Shown: positions 1 to 6,692 of the stretch, in pieces | How positions within the stretch are numbered: position 1 is the stretch's first letter | How the letters are laid out: each line of letters begins with the position of its first letter | Notes under the pieces: model-generated | What the model was told of the DNA's origin: nothing | Seen by the model: only the letters and a program-made list of their open reading frames with translations | Databases searched by the model: none | Assembly (NCBI RefSeq): GCF_000002865.3 | Contig: NW_001865086.1 | Location: 71,568 to 86,102, forward strand | Length of the DNA stretch: 14,535 bases | Source of the DNA: Monosiga brevicollis MX1 | Taxonomy: Eukaryota > Opisthokonta > Choanoflagellata > Craspedida > Salpingoecidae | Direction: 5' to 3' | Position numbers and translations under genes: made by a program

Positions 1-369
1 GTTTGGCAAGGCCCTGAAAGACGGTGACGCTGTCCACGGCAAAGCTAATGGTGGGTGGCTGGGCAGAGTTTTCTGCCTGTGCGAGTGCCCAAGATAAGGT
101 GCCCTCAACAGTAGTGATGCCTGTTGGCATCAAGGGAAGAACAGATCGAGGTCAGCCACCAAGTGTAGAGACGCGGCAAGACGGCTCGAGGAAAAAAGAA
201 AAAAAAAAAAGCATGAGGCACACGAAGGGACAAAGTATTTTTGTGCAGTGGTCGCGTCACCAGAACTGGTCTCAAGCGGGTGCGTACCATGGTCTTCGGG
301 TGGGGTGACGAGAAAGAGGTTCGCCTGAACGCGGCTGCTACACAGCAGCAGCAACAACAACAAGGACAT
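1..369 (-). CDS. Putative secreted beta-helix-type protein, 5' part (exons 1-2, runs off window)
   Basis: Exon 1 is 369-288 and begins with an ATG followed by a strongly hydrophobic stretch (MSLLLLLLLCSSRVQA), a convincing signal peptide of about 16 residues. A GTACGC donor follows at 287. The acceptor is AACAG ending at 121, and exon 2 runs from 120 off the left edge. Phases agree (1 nt plus 2 nt make a Gly codon). Exon 2 reads TTVEGTLSWALAQAENS, then PPTISFAVDSVTV. This fits the opening of right-handed parallel beta-helix (pectin-lyase-like) domains of the type 'GTLxxALxxAN...TIxFxV'. The family match is by pattern only; only 67 residues are visible, so neither length nor activity can be judged. 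The start overlaps the stop of the upstream reading frame at 369-371. An alternative is that exon 2 belongs to the upstream gene through a weaker donor near 474. Confidence 0.5.
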
Positions 370-936
370 CACACGAGGAGCACGTAGCGAGGCGCCAAAT
401 CTTTGCCGCACGGTTCGTGGGATGAAGTGAAGCGGCGACCTGTCCATTGTGACGGAGCATTGGCTAGAAGGAGCAGGAGTAGCGTGGCAGCAATCAGCTC
501 AAACCACTTGAACAGGTTGTACCGGGACATGTGGATGAGGGCAAAGGAGCGCTGGTGAGCAACGCTGACGGGGTGGTGTTGGTATTTGAGATAGTATCGG
601 CCTTCCAAGTGGAGGATAACGGCGTGGTCGCGGTAGGCGTCGGCGGCTGCCAAGGGATTGTTGGGCAAGGCGTTGCTGCTCAAGATCCACGGCGTGGCGC
701 TGATCGCCGAAAAACTCGCTGAGTGTGTCCATGCCAGGCAGCATACCCGAGGCTTGCCCATCGGCGCTGTCCGCAGAAGCGCCTAGGTTGGAACCATCCC
801 CACTTGGCGGAAGGAGCGGGGCCTGGTCCTGATGTGGCTCTGCCACGCTCTCATCAGCGGCTGGTGGCAGAGCTTCGGCCAAATGGGCGCCATCCCCATC
901 CGTTTCAGACGTGGCCAGCAGTCCCTCGGTTGACAT
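369..936 (-). CDS. Possible membrane/ion-channel-like protein fragment (two exons)
   Basis: Exon 1 is 936-747, starting at ATG with MSTEGLLATSETDGDG. It encodes an acidic, proline- and alanine-rich, probably disordered N-terminus of 63 residues. A GTATGC donor at 746 and a GGCAG acceptor ending at 647 define a 100-bp intron with matching phase 1. Exon 2 starts at 646 with AADAYRDHAVILHLEGRYYL, then a basic stretch, then a hydrophobic helix WFELIAATLLLLLLANAP. The pattern of a DA/YR motif, an HHP motif and a first membrane helix ending in a proline resembles the N-terminus of two-pore or other voltage-gated cation channels, but it is too short to be sure. Unspliced, the frame stops at TGA 371-369, so the remaining channel segments are absent from this locus. 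It is therefore a truncated gene, a pseudogene fragment, or part of a transcript spliced into the following exons. Confidence 0.35.
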
Positions 937-1018
937 GATGCCCGTGCAGTTTGAGCGCACACGTGAGACGTTGAAACGTTGGGTGCGGGGTTTCCTAAGC
1001 TGAAGAGCGCAGAGAGGG

Positions 1019-1100
1019 ATGAGGAAAAGGAGGGAGGAGGGAAGAGGGGGAGGAGGGGAAGGAGGGAGGAGGGGGAAAGGGCGGGGGGAAGGTCGAGGAA
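1019..1100. repeat. G-rich/GA-rich low-complexity tract
   Basis: The plus strand is almost pure purine with many runs of three to six G separated by A (for example GGGAGGAGGGG and GGGCGGGGGG-like runs). It could form G-quadruplexes on the plus strand. It lies about 85 bp upstream of the predicted ATG at 936 on the minus strand, so it may sit in the promoter or 5' UTR of that gene. Open frames across it are composition artefacts. Confidence 0.6.
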
Positions 1101-1226
1101 GAGAATCGAGGTGGCGGAACAGGTGCATGCAAAATAAAAAGCAGGACTACCATCAAGCACATCAAATTGGGGGGCCGGGGCTATCAATCAGTCCAAGGTC
1201 ATTCCCCGATCAACATACCCATGGGC

Positions 1227-1314
1227 ATCAGCAGCAACCACATCACCAGCAGCAGCAGCGGTAGCAGTAGCAGTAGCAGCGGTAGCGGTAGCAGTAGTAG
1301 CAGTAGCAGCCAGG
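1227..1314. repeat. Imperfect AGC/GTAGCA trinucleotide array
   Basis: A run of AGC triplets with interspersed GGT and AGT units. It can be read as poly-Ser/Gly on the plus strand, but no flanking coding evidence was found. The rest of 937-1950 holds only low-complexity DNA and no gene that I can support. Confidence 0.7.
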
Positions 1315-1413
1315 TGGAGCGACAGGGCTATAGAATGCGCAGCTCTGCCACTGAAAAAAAGGGATCAACCCCCCGTGAGCCAACGAACGCAGCAAGCAAG
1401 CACGCTTCTCCGC

Positions 1414-1415
<2 letters not shown>

Positions 1416-1445
<30 letters not shown>
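1416..1445. repeat. (CA)15 microsatellite
   Basis: Uninterrupted CA dinucleotides, 30 nt. Confidence 0.95.
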
Positions 1446-1449
<4 letters not shown>

Positions 1450-1950
1450 TAAACGGAAGGCTGAGGGGGTTCATCAAGCCATGAAGCCAGTGGTACGTAC
1501 CAAGCAACGGCTGCGCGCGCACACGGCCCCGTCGAGACGATGAAGAGGACGACGACGTGAGCTGCCGTAAAATACGAGAGAGCGAGAGAGAGAGAGAGAT
1601 GTGGTGTGCGTTCTCATGCAGAGACACTATCAATCTGACAGTTTTGGCCAACGGAAAGTATAACGTATATCCAGAGATGGGGTGGTGGTGTGGACGTTTG
1701 GCCAGAGAGGTGTGCGTGGTTGTTGTTTTTTCTGTTGATGATTTGCTGGGCCAACTCACCGTCTTTTTGTCAGACAAAATGAGACGAAGGGAAGAGGGAG
1801 AGGGAGAGGGTAAAAGTGAGATATGTTTAGAGATATGAACAGGCAGGGGATGTGAGTACACGGGAAAACAAAGGCAAGAACAGGGAGAGAGAGGCGAAAA
1901 GGGATGTATCCAGAGAGACACGCATCTGCCACAGACTTCACCAATTCAAC

Positions 1951-2307
1951 CCTCTCTCTCTTCAAAGCTCTCTCCTAAGTCTCTCTCTCTCAATCTCTCC
2001 TCTCTCCTCTAATAAATCTCTCTCTCTCTAAATCTCGCTCTAAATCTCTCCTCTCTCCTCTAAATCTCTCTCTCTAAATCTCTCTCTCTCAAAATCTCTC
2101 TCTAAATCACTCCTCTCTCCTCTAAATCTCGCTCTAAATCTCTCCTCTCTCCTCTAAATCTCTCTCTCTAAATCTCTCTCTCTCAAAATCTCTCTCTAAA
2201 TCACTCCTCTCTCCTCTAAATCTCGCTCTAAATCTCTCCTCTCTCCTCTAAATCTCTCTCTCTAAATCTCTCTCTCTCGCTCTCTCTCTCTCTAAATCCC
2301 TCTCTAC
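1951..2307. repeat. CT-rich satellite, left block, with a 94-bp higher-order unit
   Basis: The plus strand is almost pure pyrimidine apart from regularly spaced AAAT or CAAAAT punctuation, built from a basic CTCTCTAAAT-like unit. Inside it, 2035-2128 and 2129-2222 are two copies of a 94-bp unit that I compared base by base and found identical. A third partial copy of about 56 bp begins at 2223. The block ends where the dispersed repeat begins near 2311. Confidence 0.9.
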
Positions 2308-2310
2308 CAT

Positions 2311-2513
2311 GTCAAGCTCCAGGACGTCTGGAGGCCGGGTTTGGGTTGCGAGGAAGTGCGCGTAGATTTGAGGAAGTGGTTTGAGAGAGGTTTGAGGGAC
2401 GTCCGTCGGGACGGAGCGAAACCTTTGATGGTCAATTGAGGTCAGTTGAACCAGCTGCGGTCGGCAAGCATTCACAGTGGGCAGACCGATAGAATCGCTG
2501 TAGAGCCGCTCAG
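2311..2513. repeat. Dispersed repeat, copy 1
   Basis: About 200 bp of non-satellite DNA embedded in the CT-rich block and similar to 5362-5572. Shared landmarks in order: GTCAaGCTCC / GTCAgGCTCC, a TTGCGAGGAAG block, a hairpin CGTCC-loop-GGACG (2400-2413 here), TTGAACCAGCTGCGGTC, and TAGAGnCGCTCAG. No protein is recognised on either strand. The nature (SINE-like, part of an older element, or a non-coding segment of a duplicated locus) is undetermined. Confidence 0.7.
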
Positions 2514-2619
2514 TCCCGAGGATAGGGAGAGTTACAGGAGGGCAGAGCACACCGGGGAGCACAGGGAAGACAGAATGGCAGAAGGCTTGACGTTCCTGCG
2601 GTCGGCAAGCATTCACAGT
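2455..2619. repeat. 24-bp direct repeat pair at 2455-2478 and 2596-2619
   Basis: The block from CTGCGGTCGG to ATTCACAGT occurs identically at both places, 141 bp apart. The first copy is the end of the dispersed repeat; the second lies just before the CT satellite resumes at about 2636. This may be a partial internal duplication. Confidence 0.8.
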
Positions 2620-2635
2620 AAGCAGCCCAAGTGTC

Positions 2636-3016
2636 AATCTCCCTCTCTCTAAGTTCCATCTCTCTCTCTCTAAATCTCTCTCTCTCTAAGTCTCTCTAAA
2701 TTTCTCTCTCTCTCTCTCTCTCTCTCTAAATCTCCTCTAAATCTCTAAATCTCTAAATCTCTAAATTTCTCTCTAAATCTCTCTCTCTCTAAATCTCTCT
2801 CTCTAAATCTCTCTCTCTAAATCTCTCTCTCTAAATCCCTCTCTCTCAATCTCTCGCTCTCTCTAAATCTCTCTCTCTAAATCTCTCTCTCTCAATCTCT
2901 CGCTCTCTCTAAATCTCTCTCTCTCTAAATCTCTCTCTCTAAATCCCTCTCTCTCAATCTCTCGCTCTCTCTAAATCTCTCTCTCTAAATCTCTCTCTCT
3001 AAATCTCTCTCTCTCT
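2636..3016. repeat. CT-rich satellite, right block
   Basis: CTCTCTCTAAAT-type units of about 10-14 bp, with recurrent variants containing CAATCTCTCGCTC near 2848, 2892 and 2956. The composition matches the left block, so the two were probably one array now split by the dispersed repeat region. No gene is seen. Confidence 0.9.
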
Positions 3017-3089
3017 TACTTAGGGGAGGGATGGGCAGAGCGCAGTAGAAGAGGTGAATTTATGTGCCTGCGTGTGTCTCAGGGAGTTT

Positions 3090-3090
<1 letters not shown>

Positions 3091-3166
<76 letters not shown>
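3091..3166. repeat. (CA)38 microsatellite
   Basis: 76 nt of uninterrupted CA. It lies about 40 bp upstream of the coding-like exon that ends at 3443 and may be intronic to it. Confidence 0.97.
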
Positions 3167-3169
<3 letters not shown>

Positions 3170-3207
3170 CGTGCTGCGCAACTCGCGGGCGTTGGCATCA
3201 ATGTGAG

Positions 3208-3443
3208 ACGTTGTCACCGTCAACAGTCAAACGGCCAGCGTGACTGTGTCAGCCTTTGACAGCATTTCGTTGACGGCTGCCAACGAGCTCTCCCTCTCGG
3301 GGAACGCAATAGTTATGGATAACCTTCCGGTGCTGGCGGCTGATGCAGGGGCAGCCGCCTTTCAGCTCTGCGCTTGTGCTTCGGGCCAGCTCTACCGCGT
3401 GGCAAGCGGTGCCGCTTGTGCTACGGGCGTGTCTCTTTGCTAA
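3208..3443 (+). CDS. Possible terminal exon of an unidentified extracellular-type protein
   Basis: The frame is open from just after the TGA at 3204-3206 to the TAA at 3441-3443. An AG at 3206-3207 could be the acceptor. The peptide has alternating beta-strand-like repeats (VTVSAFDSISLTAANELSLS) and ends in a Cys-containing segment (FQLCACASGQLYRVASG). This looks like real protein rather than noise and recalls beta-helix or tail-fibre-like repeats. No start codon or upstream exon is identifiable because the 2 kb upstream is satellite and dispersed repeat. It may be the 3' exon of a gene with repeat-filled introns, or an orphan remnant. Confidence 0.35.
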
Positions 3444-4077
3444 GTAACCCGCCATATCCGCAGTCCAAGCTTGTTGTCCCTTGGACGTGTTTCGCGTAAA
3501 CATGTTGATATGATGTCTGTGGATGTTCCAGTCGTCTCCTCTCTTCTTCTCTGAACTTGAGCTCGTACCTGTCGCCTTGAAACCAAGTCGATTTTGATTT
3601 TGATTTTTTTTTTCTTTACAATGTTAAAGAGAAAAGCACAGTGTGCTAAGCGCCGAAAGCCGTGAATGGAGCGGTCTTCGAAGCATCCTCAATGCCAGTG
3701 CGATGTCTGAAGGTTTGGCAGTTGGCAAGCATAAAAACGTATTTCGACTGGCAGGCAGACGCTTCCTTCACCTGCCTACGTCGCAGAGTTGCCAAGCGCG
3801 ATCCAGAGAGTGCAGGGGTTGCGATGTGATGATCGCCCACACAAGCCGGGCGCCGAAATGAATCGTGAGGCACAGTTCGGCCTCTGTGATCTCAGAGTAA
3901 AGCGAGCACAACGCGCCGCGGACTTTGTGGCTGTGGCACGGGAAGAAGCCGAGATGATGCGCATCCAAGAACGATATTATTCACGCATCACTCCAGTCAG
4001 TCCACGGTCGCGTTCAAATGCTCAAAAGCGAATCATGCGAGCAGAGAGGAAAGGATCTCAACACCAAAACCTAATGT
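3444..4077. other. Intergenic stretch, nothing firmly identified
   Basis: A T-rich patch lies at 3590-3616. A plus-strand open frame around 3860-4080 has Arg/Glu-rich helical-looking sequence (RVKRAQRAADFVAVAREEAE), but it has no splice or start support and then runs antisense through the PARP-like remnant. I found no RNA gene. Confidence 0.4.
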
Positions 4078-4976
4078 TCACACTGCCTCGAGTTTGGCAT
4101 CATTCGCTCGTGTATAGGACACCACCAGCTCGGGATAGATGTGTGTATGGTCGTAGATGGCCACCTGGTGAGATTCGCCACGCGGTGTAGCGATAACCGA
4201 GTCATGTCTGTAGAAAAGGTCACAGGCAATCGTCGTGTCAGGTCCAAAGTCAACCAGAGGTACTCGCGGCTCAGAACCAACATTTCATGCAATGCACGAC
4301 GTGCAACGTGCAAAAGCCGGATTTGTCCAACGCAACGCTCATTGTCTGCTGCGCCTGGCAAGAGGCCCATTGTCGGACACCTAGCAAGAGGCTCATTGTC
4401 GGGCGCCTGGCAAGAGCGGTGGATCCAGTGCTCCACAAGGAGGTGCTTCATAGACCTAGGCATGACCCAACAGAACTCGCGTGACAATAAGCATGCGCTT
4501 GCCATCGAGTCCACCGTAGGTGTACTGATGACTCTCTAAAGTCATACACAAATGCGCATCTGGCATCAGAGAACAGCAGCCCATTTCGATCAAATCAGTC
4601 GCAGTTTCTAACCCCTGCCAGAATGGTCGGCCAAGTAAACACCGAAACCAAACCGGTGGCTCGCGCGGCTACCAGCAAAGGGATGGTCGCGGCCCAAGCG
4701 CACAATCTTATCGCGCAGCGATTGCTCGGACATGAAGCAGCCGGCGCTCTTGACAGGGTGTATCACGAAGCAAAGCTGGACAGCCCGAGAGCACATCCGA
4801 GGTGGTGGTGACAAGTCGATTATAGTGCTCCTATCTTGTGAGGCGGTGCAGCATCTCCCGTCGCTTGGTGTTGTGGCGCTCCCACCGCACGGGTTTTTGC
4901 ACACGCTCCACCCGCTGCACTGCAATGTTGCTTGGTCCTTGCCTGTCCGTGCTCAGCTGCTGAGGAGTTCAGCCAC
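4078..4976 (-). pseudogene. Decayed copy of the PARP catalytic domain
   Basis: Three segments match exons 9, 10 and 11 of the intact gene at 5896-11032 in the same order and orientation. They are 4976-4614 (KRREMLHR, then [20 protein letters not shown]), 4533 to about 4326 (KRMLIVTRVLLGHA) and 4207-4078 (DSVIATPRG, IYPELVV). Damage includes a 1-nt loss early in the first segment, a TAG at 4833-4831, a frameshifting deletion just after the catalytic His codon (near 4715-4734), a TAG at 4458-4456, donor GT changed to TT at the exon-10 boundary, and the catalytic Glu codon changed to Gln (4167-4165). The last exon is still fully open with its own stop at 4080-4078. It probably arose by duplication of the 3' part of the neighbouring gene; traces of the exon 8/intron 8 junction seem to continue to about 5030. 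Confidence 0.85.
4337..4416. repeat. Three tandem 26-28-bp units inside the PARP remnant
   Basis: Units 4337-4364, 4365-4390 and 4391-4416 share GCxCATTGTC followed by CCTxGCAAGAG. The intact gene has only one equivalent near its exon 10 donor, so the triplication arose in the remnant. Confidence 0.8.
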
Positions 4977-5361
4977 CTAGCCGCACAATAAATGCATCAG
5001 TCGAGACGACATCTTGGTTTGCACACGGTCATTTGCTCGGCTGTGTCTCCAGAGTGCCGAGCTTGAGTGTGGATCAGGCTGCCAAGGGCGCAGGTCGTCT
5101 CGGCCAAGAGTCGATGAATTACAACCGCCGTCATCCAGAAGGTCGCGGCGTACCCCAAGCGTTGGCCGATACAGGTACGTGGTCGTTTGCCGACGAAATG
5201 CAGTATAGCCGTCGCGCGTGTCCAGCCTGCCCCGCTTCTCCAGTCAGCTGCTCAGCCTGTGCTCCAGAGGCTTGCTCAGCAGCAAAAACATGAAAAAACA
5301 GCATGCTGATTTCCTGATCCGTGTATGAAAAGGCATGCCGTTCGTTCAGGGACAGCCAGCT
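4977..5361. other. Unassigned stretch between PARP remnant and dispersed repeat
   Basis: The first 50-60 bp resemble intron 8 and the end of exon 8 of the intact kinase-PARP gene (minus strand), so the duplication may extend here. A plus-strand open frame ending at 5293 (with MNYNRRHPEGRGVPQALADT) has protein-like composition and a Cys-Pro-rich end, but it has no ATG-supported start and no recognised family. I call no gene. Confidence 0.35.
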
Positions 5362-5572
5362 GTCAGGCTCCACAGCATGTGAAAGGCCAGTGTCGGGTTT
5401 GCGAGGAAGCGGACCGTGTTGAGGAGACGTTTTGAACGAGGTTCGAAAGACGTCCTTCGGGACGAAACAAGAGATTTGGTGGTGTCGTGAGGTCAATTGA
5501 ACCAGCTGCGGTCCGCAACACAGTGACCAGACCAGATGCTCCATTGGAATGGCTCTAGAGACGCTCAGGGGA
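5362..5572. repeat. Dispersed repeat, copy 2
   Basis: Second copy of the element at 2311-2513, sharing the same ordered landmarks. The hairpin at 5451-5464 is CGTCC-TTCG-GGACG, a perfect 5-bp stem closed by a UUCG tetraloop. The sequence GGTTCGAAAGA at 5440-5450 weakly resembles a pol III B box, which alone does not prove a SINE. Between 5573 and 5895 I see no supported gene. Confidence 0.7.
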
Positions 5573-5895
5573 AGCGCAACCCGTGCCAGCCAGAGATGTC
5601 ACAACAAACAGATGACAACAAACAACGAACAACGGTGAACACAAGCATAACAGACAAGGCTATCTGCCAAGACATTGCAAAGTACACGAAGCACACGGGT
5701 CGACGCATGTGCCCCCTAGAGGAAGGGCACGCCTCAGTTCGTCTCGGTGTGTATGTTAGTCAGGATATGAAGTCGCACCAGCTCCATAGGGGCTCCTGTG
5801 GGAAGACCCATGGTAGATTACGCTGATTGTGTGCAAAAGCATCAGAACAAAGGGATTTGCCGCTCACAACAAACTAGCACCTAGTCCAGCTCATC

Positions 5896-6692
5896 CTAAT
5901 TGGCCGTGTAGTATACAACCAGCTCGGGATAGATTTGGGCATTCTCAAACACAATCACCTCATGGAATTGCCCACGCGGCGTCGCGACAACCGAATCATA
6001 CCTGCAAAAGTAAAATGGCCGGCGCAACATAACCGTCAGATCAGGAGGCGGGCAAAGGCAACATGCAACAGATGGTCGATTTTGTCCAACGCACCGCTCG
6101 TTGTTGGGCGCACTGGGCAGGAACGGAGGTGCCAGCGCCCCAGAAGGAGGTGATGGATGGACATGGGCATGGCCCAGGAGTGCTCGCGAGATGACGAGCA
6201 TTCGTTCGCCGTTGGGTCCGGCACGAGCGTACGTATGACTCTAAAATCATGTAAGCACACTGCGGTCAGCACACCAGCGCTCAAATAAACAGGCGATATT
6301 GAAAGCCAATGCAGCCACACCTTGCCGGGATGGTCGGCCAAGTAAACACCAAGACCGAATCGGTGGCCAGCGCTGCTGCCGGCAAAGCGATAGTCAAGGC
6401 CCAGGCGTACAATCTTGTCGCGCAACATTGTGTCAGGGGCGATGCCGTGCAGCAACAGGCGCTCTTGACAGGATGCATCGCGAAGCAGAGCTGGAGAGCC
6501 CGAGGGTGCATCCGATGTGGCCGTTTGGAGCTGATCATAGTGCACTTGACTTTTGATACGATGCAACATCTCTCGTCGCTTGGCGCTGTAGCGCTCCCAC
6601 AGCACGGGGTTGTGCACGCGCTCCACTCGTTGCACTGCAATATTCGCTGGTCCCCGCCCACCGGTGTTCAGCTGCTTCAGTAGCTCACCCAC
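5896..6692 (-). CDS. Exons 9-11: PARP catalytic domain
   Basis: Exon 9 (6692-6321) contains [51 protein letters not shown]. Exon 10 (6240-6095) contains [24 protein letters not shown]. Exon 11 (6001-5896) contains [34 protein letters not shown] and the stop TAG. The H-Y-E triad is complete: His 1075 in LHG (6449-6447), Tyr 1110 in GVY (6344-6342) and Glu 1180 in FHEVIVF (5961-5959). In this family His and Tyr bind NAD+, and Glu is typical of members able to extend poly(ADP-ribose). The segment NPxLWxRYxxKRxxM resembles PARP10/14/15-type domains. Introns are 80 bp (6320-6241) and 93 bp (6094-6002). Confidence 0.9.

Noticed and set aside
499-1128. Upstream extension of the channel-like exon beyond the ATG at 936
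   Set aside because: The extra 64 residues are translated from the G-rich low-complexity tract; the MSTEG start is the better choice.
1951-3016. CRISPR-like array or telomere repeat
   Set aside because: Units are short, contiguous CT-rich satellite without spacers, and do not match TTAGGG-type telomeres.
5440-5464. tRNA gene or SINE promoter from the GGTTCGAAAGA box
   Set aside because: No tRNA cloverleaf or convincing A box at the right distance could be found; kept only as a weak hint in the dispersed repeat.
5536-5826. Plus-strand open frame of 96 codons
   Set aside because: No recognisable motifs, no splice or start support, and it overlaps the end of the dispersed repeat.
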